18,157 nucleotides of DNA. Origin: an uncultured Lysobacter sp. (GTDB lineage: Bacteria; Pseudomonadota; Gammaproteobacteria; Xanthomonadales; Xanthomonadaceae). Under the pieces are notes generated by a model, which ran no database searches, had not been told where the DNA came from, and was given only the letters and a program-made list of their open reading frames with translations. The DNA is taken from assembly GCA_946480055.1 (NCBI GenBank), contig CAMLID010000065.1, positions 1-18,157 of the forward strand. The letters are read 5' to 3'. The number at the start of each line of letters is the position of its first letter. Position 1 is the stretch's first letter. The position numbers and the translations under genes were made by a program. This document shows, piece by piece, positions 7,341-15,459 of the stretch.

Positions 7341-8360
7341 ATGAAAGCCGTCGCCCTCACCCGCTACCTCCCCATCGACGATCCCGAATCCCTGCTCGAC
7401 GTCGAGCTGCCCGACCCCGCCGCGCCCAAGGGCCACGACCTGCTGGTGCAGGTCGAAGCGGTGTCGGTGAATCCGGTCGACACCAAGGTGCGCGCGCCCA
7501 AACCGACCGTCGAAGCGCAGCCGCGCGTGCTGGGCTACGACGCCGCCGGCACGATCGTCGCGGTCGGCGATGCGGTCACCCGTTTCAAGGTCGGCGACCG
7601 CGTCTATTACGCCGGCGATATCACACGCCCGGGCAGCAATGCGCAGTTGCAGCTGGTGGACGAACGCGTGACCGGTCACGCGCCGCGGTCCTTGGACGCG
7701 GCCCAGGCCGCGGCCCTACCGCTGACCGCGATCACCGCCTGGGAGCTGCTGTTCCAGCGCATGCCCTTCGATGCCGACAAGGGCGGCATCGGCAAGACCG
7801 TGCTGGTGATCGCCGGCGCCGGCGGCGTCGGCTCGATCGCGATCCAGCTCGCGCGCCGCGCCGGCTTCAACGTGATCGCCACCGCCTCGCGCCCGGAAAC
7901 CATCGATTGGTGCCGCGCGATGGGCGCGCACCATGTCGTCGATCATCGCCAGCCGCTCTTGCCGCAGTTGCAGGCGCTGGGCCATGCCCAGGTCGAGGCG
8001 GTGCTGAACCTGGCCGACACCGACCGCTACTGGGACGCGATCGGCGAACTGCTGGCGCCGCAGGGCCACGTCGGCCTGATCGTCGAACCCAGCGGCGCGC
8101 TGCGGATCGGCGACCCGTACAAGGCCAAGTGCATCGGCATCCATTGGGAAATGATGTTCGCGCGGCCGCGCTTCCAGACCGCCGACATGGTCGAACAGGC
8201 GCGCATCCTCGACCGCGTCGCCAAGCTGATCGACGCCGGCGAGCTGCGCGGCACCCACAGCGAAACCCTGGGCAGGATCGACGCGGCCAACCTGCGCGAG
8301 GCGCATCGTCGTCTGGAGTCGGGAACGACCGTGGGCAAGCTGACCCTGGCCGGCTGGTAA
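7341..8360 (+). CDS. MDR-family alcohol dehydrogenase / quinone reductase-like oxidoreductase
   Basis: The 339-residue protein belongs to the medium-chain dehydrogenase/reductase superfamily, in the branch usually annotated as zinc-binding alcohol dehydrogenase family protein (related to quinone oxidoreductase). The GroES-like N-terminal half includes VEAVSVNPVDTKVR (39-51) and LGYDAAGTIVAVG (64-76). The cofactor domain begins with VLVIAGAGGVGSIAIQLAR, where AGAGGVG (158-164) binds NADPH. The catalytic-zinc cysteine and GHE motif of true alcohol dehydrogenases are absent, so the enzyme is probably metal-independent despite the family name. GGAG at 7330-7333 precedes the ATG by seven bases. 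It lies 67 bp after the SDR gene and 18 bp before the LysE gene, supporting co-transcription. Confidence 0.9.
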   Translation: MKAVALTRYLPIDDPESLLDVELPDPAAPKGHDLLVQVEAVSVNPVDTKVRAPKPTVEAQPRVLGYDAAGTIVAVGDAVTRFKVGDRVYYAGDITRPGSNAQLQLVDERVTGHAPRSLDAAQAAALPLTAITAWELLFQRMPFDADKGGIGKTVLVIAGAGGVGSIAIQLARRAGFNVIATASRPETIDWCRAMGAHHVVDHRQPLLPQLQALGHAQVEAVLNLADTDRYWDAIGELLAPQGHVGLIVEPSGALRIGDPYKAKCIGIHWEMMFARPRFQTADMVEQARILDRVAKLIDAGELRGTHSETLGRIDAANLREAHRRLESGTTVGKLTLAGW

Positions 8361-8378
8361 GCCGAAGGAGTGCCATAG

Positions 8379-9041
8379 ATGAGCGCAACTTCCTGGCTGT
8401 TGTTCTGCTCGCTGGCGCTGCTGACCGCGTTCAGTCCCGGGCCGGCGGTGCTGCTGGCGGTGTCCAACGCCGCCGCCCACGGCGCGCGCCGCGCTCTGAT
8501 CGGTTCGGTCGGCAACGCCTTGGGCGTGTTCCTGGTCGCTGCCACGGCGATGCTGGGCCTGGGCGCCTTGCTGAAGACCTCGGCCTGGCTGTTCGGCGCG
8601 CTCAAGCTGGCCGGTGCGGCCTACCTGATCTGGCTCGGCATCCGCCAATGGCGCGCGCGCGACGATCTGTTCGCAAGCGCTCCCGCACCGGCCGCCGCGG
8701 GTTCGCCGCGGCGTCCGCTGCTGCGGGGCCCGCTCCTGCGAAACATGTTCCTGCAGGGCCTGCTGGTGGCCTCGACCAACCCCAAGAGCATCCTGTTCTT
8801 CACCGCCTTGTTGCCGCAGTTCATGCGCGCCGACGCGCCGTTGTTACCGCAGTTCTTCGCCCTGACCCTGAGCTTCGCCGCCTGCACCGTGCTCTCGCAC
8901 CTGTGCTACGTCGCGCTGGCGCGGGTGCTGCGGCGCTGGTTCGCGCAGCCGCGCCGCGCGCGCTGGCTCAACCGCGCGCTGGGCACGGGCTTCGCGGCGA
9001 TGGGCGTGGGTCTGCTGCGGCTGCGTCCGGCCGCGGTCTGA
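8379..9041 (+). CDS. LysE/RhtB family amino-acid or metabolite exporter
   Basis: The 220-residue inner-membrane protein has five to six hydrophobic segments. The family signature SPGPAVLLAVSNAAAHGARRAL starts at residue 19, and STNPKSILFFTALLPQF is the second LysE/RhtB hallmark. These proteins export amino acids such as lysine, threonine or homoserine, or related metabolites, by proton exchange. A basic, proline-rich loop (about residues 90-115) links the two halves. AAGGAG at 8365-8370 sits eight bases before the ATG, and only 18 bp separate it from the upstream dehydrogenase gene. It is the last gene of the plus-strand run and is convergent with the EF-G gene. The substrate is not predictable. 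Confidence 0.92.
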   Translation: MSATSWLLFCSLALLTAFSPGPAVLLAVSNAAAHGARRALIGSVGNALGVFLVAATAMLGLGALLKTSAWLFGALKLAGAAYLIWLGIRQWRARDDLFASAPAPAAAGSPRRPLLRGPLLRNMFLQGLLVASTNPKSILFFTALLPQFMRADAPLLPQFFALTLSFAACTVLSHLCYVALARVLRRWFAQPRRARWLNRALGTGFAAMGVGLLRLRPAAV

Positions 9042-9060
9042 GCACAAGCGGGCGAGACTA

Positions 9061-9091
9061 AAGAAAAAGGGGCCGGCAATGCCGGCCCCTC
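9061..9091 (-). terminator. Rho-independent terminator of the EF-G gene (possibly bidirectional)
   Basis: AGGGGCCGGC (9069-9078) and GCCGGCCCCT (9082-9091) form a perfect 10-bp stem with loop AAT. On the minus strand the stem is followed by TTTTTCTTT, so it terminates the EF-G transcript 25 nt after its stop codon. It also lies 28 bp after the LysE stop and may slow plus-strand transcription, though no U-tract follows in that direction. Confidence 0.9.
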
Positions 9092-9115
9092 TGCTTTCCA
9101 CTGCATGTTGCGTAC

Positions 9116-11152
9116 TCAGGCTTCGCGCGCGGCCTCGTAGCCGTTGAAGACCACCGACGCCGAGGCCCGTCCCTGGGTCAGCGAACGCAGCGCGGTCGTG
9201 TAGCCCGACAACTGCGCCAGCGGCGCGCGCGCACTGACGTCGGCGCGCGTGCCCTTGTCGTCGATCGCCACGACCCGGCCGGAACGCCGCTGCAGGTCGC
9301 CGACCACATCGCCGACGTTGCCGGCGGGCGTGTCCACGACCAGCGCCATCACCGGCTCCAGCAGCGTGGTGCCGCTGAGCGCCAGCGCCGCCTTCAGCGC
9401 CTCGCCCGCCGCGCGTTGGAACGCGAGTTCGGACGAATCCACCGCATGCGTCTCGCCGTCGACCAGGCTCACCGTGAGCCCGACCACCGGATAGCCGCGC
9501 GGGCCTTCCGTGAGCGCGGCGCGCAATCCCTTCTCCGTCGCCGAGACGAAATTGCGCGGGACCACGCCGCCGGTGGTGCGGTCGACGAACTCGAAACGCC
9601 CGTCCTCGCGCGGCTCGACGTCGATCAGCACGCGCGCGAACTGGCCGCTGCCGCCGTTCTGCTTCGACAGCTTGCCTTCGACGCGCGTTACCGCGCGGCT
9701 CGGGGTTTCCTGATAGGCCACGCGCGGCGAGCCGGTGCGGACTTCGACGTTCCACTCCTGACGCAGGCGCTCGACCATCACGTCCAAGTGCAGCTCGCCC
9801 ATGCCCCACACCAGGGTCTCGCCGGTGTCCTGGTCGGTGCCGACGCGGAACGACGGGTCCTCCTGGGCCAGGCTCGCCAGGCCCTGGCCGAGACGGATCA
9901 GGTCGCCGGACTTGGCCGCGCTCAGGCGCCAGGACAGCACCGCCGGCTGGGCCTGGATCGCGTCCAGCACCAGCTTGCGACCGCCGTCGCTGAGGGTCTC
10001 GCCGCTGACCGCGTCCTTCCAGCCCTGCACCGCGACGATCTCGCCGGCGTACGCCACCTCGACATCGCGGCCGCGATTGGCCTGGACCACGACCAGGCGC
10101 CCGACCCGCTGCGGCTTGCCGCGCCGCGAGGCCCACACCGTGTCGCCGACCCGCAACGTGCCCGAGTACAGACGCACGAACGAGAGCGCACCGTGTTCCT
10201 GGTGCGCGATCTTGAACACCAGCGCGGCGAGCGGACCCGAAGCGTCGGGCGCCAGCGCGACGTCGCCGTGCTCGCTTTCGGCGCGCACCCAGGGCCGATC
10301 CAACGGCGACGGCAGGTAGTCGACGATCGCGTCCAGCAGGGTTTCCACGCCCTTGTTCTTGAACGCAGAACCGCCCAGCACCGGCGTGCCGGCACCGCTG
10401 AGCGTGCCGCGACGCAGGGCCGCCTTGAGCGCCCCGGCATCGATCGCGCGCGCTTCGAGATAGGCCTGGGCGAGCTCGTCGTCGTGATCGGCGACGGCTT
10501 CGACCAGGCGCTGGCGCAAGGGTTCGTACTCGCGGGTTTCCTCGGCGTTCCAGGGCCGGCGCGACATGACGTCGGCCGCGTCCCACAGCACGATCTCGCG
10601 CGCCACGTAGTCGACCCAGCCGTGCAGCTCGCTTTCCGCGCCCAGGGCGTGACCCAACGGCCACGGCACCGCGTCGAGCTTGTCGCGCATCTGCGCGAGC
10701 ACCAGCTCCAGCGAGGCGCCGACCCGGTCCATCTTGTTGGCGAACGCGATCAGCGGCACGCCGTGCCGGCGCGCCTGGCGCCACACGGTTTCCGATTGCG
10801 GCTGCACGCCGTCGACCGCGCTGAACACGGCGACCGCACCGTCGAGCACGCGCAGCGAACGTTCGACCTCGATCGCGAAGTCGATGTGACCCGGGGTGTC
10901 GATCACGGTCAGCCGATGCTCGGCCTGGCCTTGCGGCGTCCAGCGCGTCTGCACGGCCGCGGCGCCGATGGTGATGCCGCGGTCCTGCTCGATCGGGTTA
11001 AAGTCGGTGGTGGCGGCGCCGTCGTGGACTTCGCCGGTGCGATGGATCGCGCCGGTTTTCCACAACAGACGTTCGGTGAGGGTGGTTTTGCCCGCATCGA
11101 CGTGGGCGATGATGCCGAGGTTGCGCCAGCGGGAAACAGTGGTGGTGTTCAT
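9116..11152 (-). CDS. fusA: Elongation factor G paralogue (translational GTPase)
   Basis: The 678-residue protein is full-length EF-G, the GTPase that drives ribosomal translocation. The G domain has AHVDAGKT (16-23), DRGITI in switch I (57-62), DTPGH (85-89), NKMD (139-142) and SAFKNKG (262-268). Domain III has GMGELHLDVMV (450-460), domain IV has KQNGGSGQ (497-504) and THAVDSSELAF (568-578), and domain V ends in LRSLTQGRAS. The tip loop of domain IV reads NGGSGQFARV where E. coli EF-G has SGGRGQYGHV. No rpsL, rpsG or tuf flanks it, so this is probably a second EF-G, not the str-operon copy. I chose the ATG at 11152; an in-frame TTG at 11209 falls in leader structure. Expression appears to depend on an elaborate leader (11153-11542). 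Divergence at the tip could mean a specialised or protective role, which is inference. Confidence 0.93.
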   Translation of the reverse strand: MNTTTVSRWRNLGIIAHVDAGKTTLTERLLWKTGAIHRTGEVHDGAATTDFNPIEQDRGITIGAAAVQTRWTPQGQAEHRLTVIDTPGHIDFAIEVERSLRVLDGAVAVFSAVDGVQPQSETVWRQARRHGVPLIAFANKMDRVGASLELVLAQMRDKLDAVPWPLGHALGAESELHGWVDYVAREIVLWDAADVMSRRPWNAEETREYEPLRQRLVEAVADHDDELAQAYLEARAIDAGALKAALRRGTLSGAGTPVLGGSAFKNKGVETLLDAIVDYLPSPLDRPWVRAESEHGDVALAPDASGPLAALVFKIAHQEHGALSFVRLYSGTLRVGDTVWASRRGKPQRVGRLVVVQANRGRDVEVAYAGEIVAVQGWKDAVSGETLSDGGRKLVLDAIQAQPAVLSWRLSAAKSGDLIRLGQGLASLAQEDPSFRVGTDQDTGETLVWGMGELHLDVMVERLRQEWNVEVRTGSPRVAYQETPSRAVTRVEGKLSKQNGGSGQFARVLIDVEPREDGRFEFVDRTTGGVVPRNFVSATEKGLRAALTEGPRGYPVVGLTVSLVDGETHAVDSSELAFQRAAGEALKAALALSGTTLLEPVMALVVDTPAGNVGDVVGDLQRRSGRVVAIDDKGTRADVSARAPLAQLSGYTTALRSLTQGRASASVVFNGYEAAREA

Positions 11153-11172
11153 ACGGATTCGCTTTCTTGGTT

Positions 11173-11219
11173 GCCAACACGGGAGGCCGCGCGCCCCTGT
11201 TGGCGACAAGGCGCGCGGC
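11173..11219 (-). promoter_or_regulatory. Two interlocking stems just upstream of the EF-G start (pseudoknot-like)
   Basis: On the minus strand GCCGCGCGCC (11219-11210) and GGCGCGCGGC (11195-11186) form a perfect 10-bp stem with a 14-nt loop. Inside that loop GCCAACA (11204-11198) is perfectly complementary to TGTTGGC (11179-11173) downstream. The two pairings therefore interlock as an H-type pseudoknot or compete. The first stem begins inside the stop codon of the nine-codon leader ORF, so a ribosome ending there would open it. The second arm lies 20 nt before the EF-G ATG. The pairings are seen in the sequence; a control role is inference. Confidence 0.6.
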
Positions 11220-11248
11220 TAGGCTTGGGTGTCTTCCGTGGTATTCAC
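11219..11248 (-). CDS. Nine-codon leader ORF (candidate leader peptide 2 of the EF-G gene)
   Basis: The start is GTG at 11248, eight bases after a perfect AAGGAG (11262-11257), the best ribosome-binding site in this leader and better than that of EF-G itself. The peptide would be MNTTEDTQA and stops at TAG, whose last base begins the left arm of the stem at 11219-11186. EF-G itself starts MNTTT, so the first four residues coincide; an ancient duplication of the start region or chance are both possible. Short ORFs with strong ribosome sites placed in front of competing stems are the hallmark of translational attenuators such as those of erm and cat genes. No homologous peptide is recognised. 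Confidence 0.5.
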   Translation of the reverse strand: MNTTEDTQA

Positions 11249-11329
11249 GACACGTGCTCCTTCGGTTTCCTGGACTGCGGGGTATGGGTTGCGGCGACGA
11301 CGCGCCGGACGGTGGACGAAAACGCGGGC

Positions 11330-11355
11330 AATAAAAAAGCACCCTTGCGGGTGCT
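11330..11355 (-). terminator. Intrinsic terminator inside the EF-G leader (attenuator)
   Basis: On the minus strand AGCACCC (11355-11349), GCAA tetraloop (11348-11345) and GGGTGCT (11344-11338) form a perfect 7-bp stem followed by TTTTTATT. This is a canonical Rho-independent terminator, about 180 nt upstream of the EF-G ATG and downstream of a good promoter. No gene that it would obviously end lies upstream on this strand, so it must either end a short leader or small RNA or act as an attenuator. Confidence 0.88.
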
Positions 11356-11404
11356 CTGTGTCGGTGTGGCCGCTGGCGCTCGTGTCAGCTCGACACGGCA
11401 CCGC
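11347..11404 (-). promoter_or_regulatory. Candidate antiterminator hairpin overlapping the leader terminator
   Basis: The arm GCGGTGCCGTGTCG (11404-11391) can pair with the segment 11363-11347. GTGTCG pairs with CGACAC (6 bp), GGTGC with GCACC (5 bp) and the outer GC with GC across a bulge, 13 bp in all. The 3' arm includes most of the left arm of the terminator at 11355-11349, so the two structures exclude each other. The 5' arm also lies in the last codons of the 32-codon leader ORF, and a small hairpin (GTGTC 11396-11392 with GACAC 11386-11382) competes for it. This is the geometry of a transcription attenuator coupled to translation. Confidence 0.6.
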
Positions 11405-11483
11405 GAATCACAGGAGGCAGGCGCACCCGGCCCACGCTCTCGCGTTGGGCATGCTGCAATATCAGGAGCGGGGACTGCGTCAT
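11385..11483 (-). CDS. 32-codon leader ORF (candidate leader peptide 1 of the EF-G gene)
   Basis: The ORF starts at ATG 11483, about 20 nt after the expected transcription start, and ends at TGA 11387-11385, 30 nt before the terminator stem. The peptide starts MTQSPLLILQ and ends RLPPVIRGAVSS, with Pro-Pro at 23-24 as a possible slow site and five branched-chain residues in the last third. There is no Shine-Dalgarno, and the frame is also open upstream across the antisense of fadH, so openness is not evidence. A second possible leader, 14 codons from ATG 11452 to TGA 11408, overlaps in another frame and ends next to the antiterminator arm. Either could couple translation to the attenuator. 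I recognise no homologue. Confidence 0.35.
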   Translation of the reverse strand: MTQSPLLILQHAQRESVGRVRLPPVIRGAVSS

Positions 11484-11511
11484 GGGCGGCTGGGCCGGGT
11501 GTGCGGTGGAC

Positions 11512-11542
11512 ATTAAAGTAGGGGCAGCCGGGTCGGAGTCAA
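11512..11542 (-). promoter_or_regulatory. Sigma-70-type promoter of the EF-G leader transcript
   Basis: TTGACT (11542-11537) is a 5-of-6 match to the -35 consensus. TTTAAT (11517-11512) is a 5-of-6 match to the -10 consensus with a 19-bp spacer; an overlapping TACTTT (11520-11515) gives a 16-bp spacer. Transcription would start near 11505, giving a leader of roughly 350 nt before the EF-G ATG. Confidence 0.65.
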
Positions 11543-11636
11543 TGGCCGCGTCGGTGTGTGGCCTGGGATGCTGCGTTGCGTGCCGGATACGACCGCGCCG
11601 GCTCGGCGACCGACGCCGCGAATCGGCCATGGTTGA

Positions 11637-13757
<2,121 letters not shown>

Positions 13758-14100
13758 AGCGTTTTCAGCGAACCTGAACAGTGGTGCGCGTCACGTTCGC
13801 CGGAGCGTCTCGCGCCCGGCAGATACCCTTAACTGGCAAGGCCTTAGCGCCTATTCAGAGTAAAAACTTGAGTTTTTTCGCGCACTTAGGTTTTGAGATT
13901 CAGCGGGCGTTTAGTTAACCGCGGCTACCTTGCGCCAACTTTCACGCCGCCGCTTCAGGTGGCAACCCTCGCCGCCCGCGTCGTCCACGCGGTCCACGGC
14001 ACGGGGCAAAAGCGCGCCGCAGAGCCGCTGCCCTCCCCAGTACGCCATGCCGGTCCATGCCGTGTCAGCCGTCTTCCACTAGGAGGAGACGGAGGTCCCA
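13758..14100. other. Gene-free region upstream of the cell wall hydrolase gene
   Basis: I see no credible gene in these 343 bases. The segment at about 13850-13920 is clearly more AT-rich than its surroundings and probably holds the promoter of the hydrolase gene. One possible pair is TTAACT (-35) and TATTCA (-10) with 17 bp between them, near 13830-13859, only a moderate match. No convincing terminator follows fadH; the small stem TTCAG/CTGAA at 13764-13778 has no U-tract. Confidence 0.5.
13862..13877. promoter_or_regulatory. AT-rich 16-bp inverted repeat in the hydrolase upstream region
   Basis: AAAAACT (13862-13868) and AGTTTTT (13871-13877) are perfectly complementary around TG. In such GC-rich DNA a 16-bp AT-rich dyad stands out and may be a regulator site or part of the promoter of the downstream hydrolase gene. 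I cannot match it to a known regulator. Confidence 0.4.
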
Positions 14101-14128
14101 GTGCGGTCCGGCGCAACGGAGCAAGGAG
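14091..14128 (+). promoter_or_regulatory. Two in-frame ribosome binding sites for the hydrolase gene
   Basis: GGAGG (14091-14095) is five bases before a GTG at 14101, and AAGGAG (14123-14128) is five bases before an ATG at 14134 in the same frame. The downstream ATG puts the hydrophobic segment directly at the N-terminus, as a signal peptide needs, so I use it for the gene. The upstream GTG would add an 11-residue polar extension. Confidence 0.55.
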
Positions 14129-14133
14129 TCAAT

Positions 14134-14592
14134 ATGAAACTCGCCTGGATCCTGTGGCTGGCCTCTGTGCTTCCGCCGCAACCCGCCGATTCGCTGTGCC
14201 TGAGCACCACCGTCTATCTGGAAGCCCGCGACCAGTCCATCCGCGGCCAGAAGGCCGTCGCCGAGGTCGCCCTGCGTCGCCGCGACAGCGGTCTGTGGGG
14301 AGATTCCGTCTGCGAGGTGGTCACCGCCCGCAAGCAGTTCGCGCCGACCCTGGTCTCGCCGGGCACGCGTCTGAACAACACCGAGGCCTGGGCCGAGTCG
14401 GTGCAGATCGCCCTGGAAGCCGAACGCAACTGGGCCCTGCCGGCCGGTCAGCGCAAGGAGATCGTGCCGGGCGCCAGCCACTTCGCCGCCCATGCGATCG
14501 CCAGCCCGAGCTGGCGCAACGCCTACCAAGTCGCGACCATCGGCGACCACACCTTCTACCAGGTGCAGAAGCTCAAGCCGCGCAAGTCCTAA
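14134..14592 (+). CDS. Cell wall hydrolase, SleB/Hydrolase_2 family
   Basis: The 152-residue protein matches the SleB-like cell wall hydrolases, peptidoglycan lytic transglycosylases first described in spore germination and also found as exported enzymes of Gram-negative bacteria and phages. TTVYLEARDQSIRGQKAVAEV (25-45) contains the conserved glutamate (Glu30) and the GQ-AVAEV segment. CEVVTARKQFAP is the central block, and GASHFAAHAIASPSWRNAYQVATIGDHTFY is the C-terminal HF-x-A/P-W/G-H-F block. The N-terminus MKLAWILWLASVLPPQPADS looks like a short signal peptide, so the enzyme should act in the periplasm. A second in-frame start (GTG 14101) with its own ribosome site exists. It is monocistronic or loosely linked to the GST gene 113 bp downstream. 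Confidence 0.85.
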   Translation: MKLAWILWLASVLPPQPADSLCLSTTVYLEARDQSIRGQKAVAEVALRRRDSGLWGDSVCEVVTARKQFAPTLVSPGTRLNNTEAWAESVQIALEAERNWALPAGQRKEIVPGASHFAAHAIASPSWRNAYQVATIGDHTFYQVQKLKPRKS

Positions 14593-14609
14593 GGCACGGC
14601 TGCAGCAAT

Positions 14610-14631
14610 ACGCAGCGTCGTGACGCTGCGT
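14610..14631 (+). terminator. Hairpin after the hydrolase gene, without a U-tract
   Basis: ACGCAGCGTC (14610-14619) and GACGCTGCGT (14622-14631) form a perfect 10-bp inverted repeat around GT, 17 bp after the hydrolase stop. A second stem, CGGCGA/TCGCCG at 14664-14678, is followed by GCTTGTTTTC. Together they may terminate or stabilise the hydrolase transcript, the second being the more terminator-like but short. A regulator site for the GST gene is an alternative. Confidence 0.4.
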
Positions 14632-14705
14632 TGCGGACTCCTGATTGAGCATAGAGCGCAGGTCGGCGATAGTCGCCGGCTTGTTTTCGTATCCGGAGTC
14701 CGCCC

Positions 14706-15317
14706 ATGAAGCTCTACACCAAGCCTGGCGCGTGTTCGACCGCCGACCACATCGCGTTGCAATGGACCGGGCAGCCGTTCGAAGTGCAGGTGATGACGCG
14801 CGACGCGATGAAGGCGCCCGCGTTCCTCGCGATCAATCCGGCCGGCGCGGTGCCGGCGATCGAAGACGGCGACTTCGTGCTCACCCAGAACGCTGCGATC
14901 ATGGGCTACATCGCCGACAGCTATCCGGCCGCGCGACTCGCCGGCGACGGCAGCGCGCAGCAACGCGCGACCGCTGCGCGTTGGCTCGCGTTCGTGAACT
15001 CCGACCTGCATCCCGCGTTCCTGCCGCTGTTCGCGCCGGCGCGTTTCTCCGAAGACGCGAGCGACCATGCCGCACTGAAGGAAGCCGCGCACAAACGCCT
15101 GCGCGCGCTGTTCGAAAGCGCCGACCGTCAACTCGAAGGCAAGCAGTGGCTGGCCGGTTTCCGCAGCTATGCCGATCCGTATCTCTACATCACGCTGCGC
15201 TGGGCCGATGGGCAGAAGATCGATCTCGGCGGGCTCGACAATCTGGCGGCGTTCAAGCGCCGGATGGAAGCCGATGAGGGCGTGCGCGCGGTATTGCAGG
15301 CGGAAGGTTTGGCCTGA
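14706..15317 (+). CDS. Glutathione S-transferase, beta class
   Basis: The 203-residue cytosolic protein conjugates or reduces with glutathione and likely works in detoxification of electrophiles. The thioredoxin-like domain starts MKLYTKPGACSTADHIAL, with Cys10 in the position typical of bacterial beta-class enzymes. NPAGAVPAIEDGDFVLTQNAAIMGYIAD (44-71) carries the cis-proline and the glutathione gamma-glutamyl contact, usually ES and here QN. The alpha-helical domain contains LHPAFLPLF with His102, equivalent to His106 of E. coli GstA. GGAG at 14695-14698 lies seven bases before the ATG. The QN pair in place of ES is a variation to note. The substrate is unknown. Confidence 0.92.
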   Translation: MKLYTKPGACSTADHIALQWTGQPFEVQVMTRDAMKAPAFLAINPAGAVPAIEDGDFVLTQNAAIMGYIADSYPAARLAGDGSAQQRATAARWLAFVNSDLHPAFLPLFAPARFSEDASDHAALKEAAHKRLRALFESADRQLEGKQWLAGFRSYADPYLYITLRWADGQKIDLGGLDNLAAFKRRMEADEGVRAVLQAEGLA

Positions 15318-15388
15318 GGTAGTTGCGCGTCCGATACGCGCACGTCCGAACGACGCGGCGCATCGCGCAAACGCGCTGAAGTCTCTGG

Positions 15389-15408
15389 ATCCCCGCCTGC
15401 GCGGGGAT
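15389..15408. repeat. Intergenic palindrome of the GGATCCCCGC type
   Basis: ATCCCCGC (15389-15396) and GCGGGGAT (15401-15408) pair perfectly around CTGC, within a longer unit TGGATCCCCGC...GATGACGGC. On the minus strand it would read VIPAQAGIQ, a recurring spurious peptide produced by this repeat class in many proteobacterial genomes. It lies 70 bp after the GST stop. A-rich DNA follows on the plus strand, so it is not a good terminator for GST. Confidence 0.75.
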
Positions 15409-15425
15409 GACGGCAAAAAAGCTAT

Positions 15426-15452
15426 GCCGTTGCCGTTGCCGTTGCCGTTGCC
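15426..15452. repeat. GCCGTT hexanucleotide microsatellite, 4.5 copies
   Basis: GCCGTT is repeated four times exactly, followed by GCC. It is in gene-free DNA directly after the GGATCCCCGC palindrome. Copy number may vary between strains by slippage. Confidence 0.9.
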
Positions 15453-15459
15453 GCGGCAT

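Noticed and set aside
11153..11209. TTG at 11209 as the start of EF-G
   Set aside because: It would put 19 extra residues through the stem region, has no ribosome site, and EF-G normally begins shortly before the first G-domain strand, which fits the ATG at 11152.
8844..11521. Large ORFs overlapping the EF-G gene in other frames on both strands
   Set aside because: EF-G has every diagnostic motif. The alternative frames are low-complexity shadows.
15389..15420. Palindrome plus A-run as the GST terminator
   Set aside because: On the plus strand the stem is followed by GACGGC and A residues, not a U-tract. It is better explained as a dispersed repeat.
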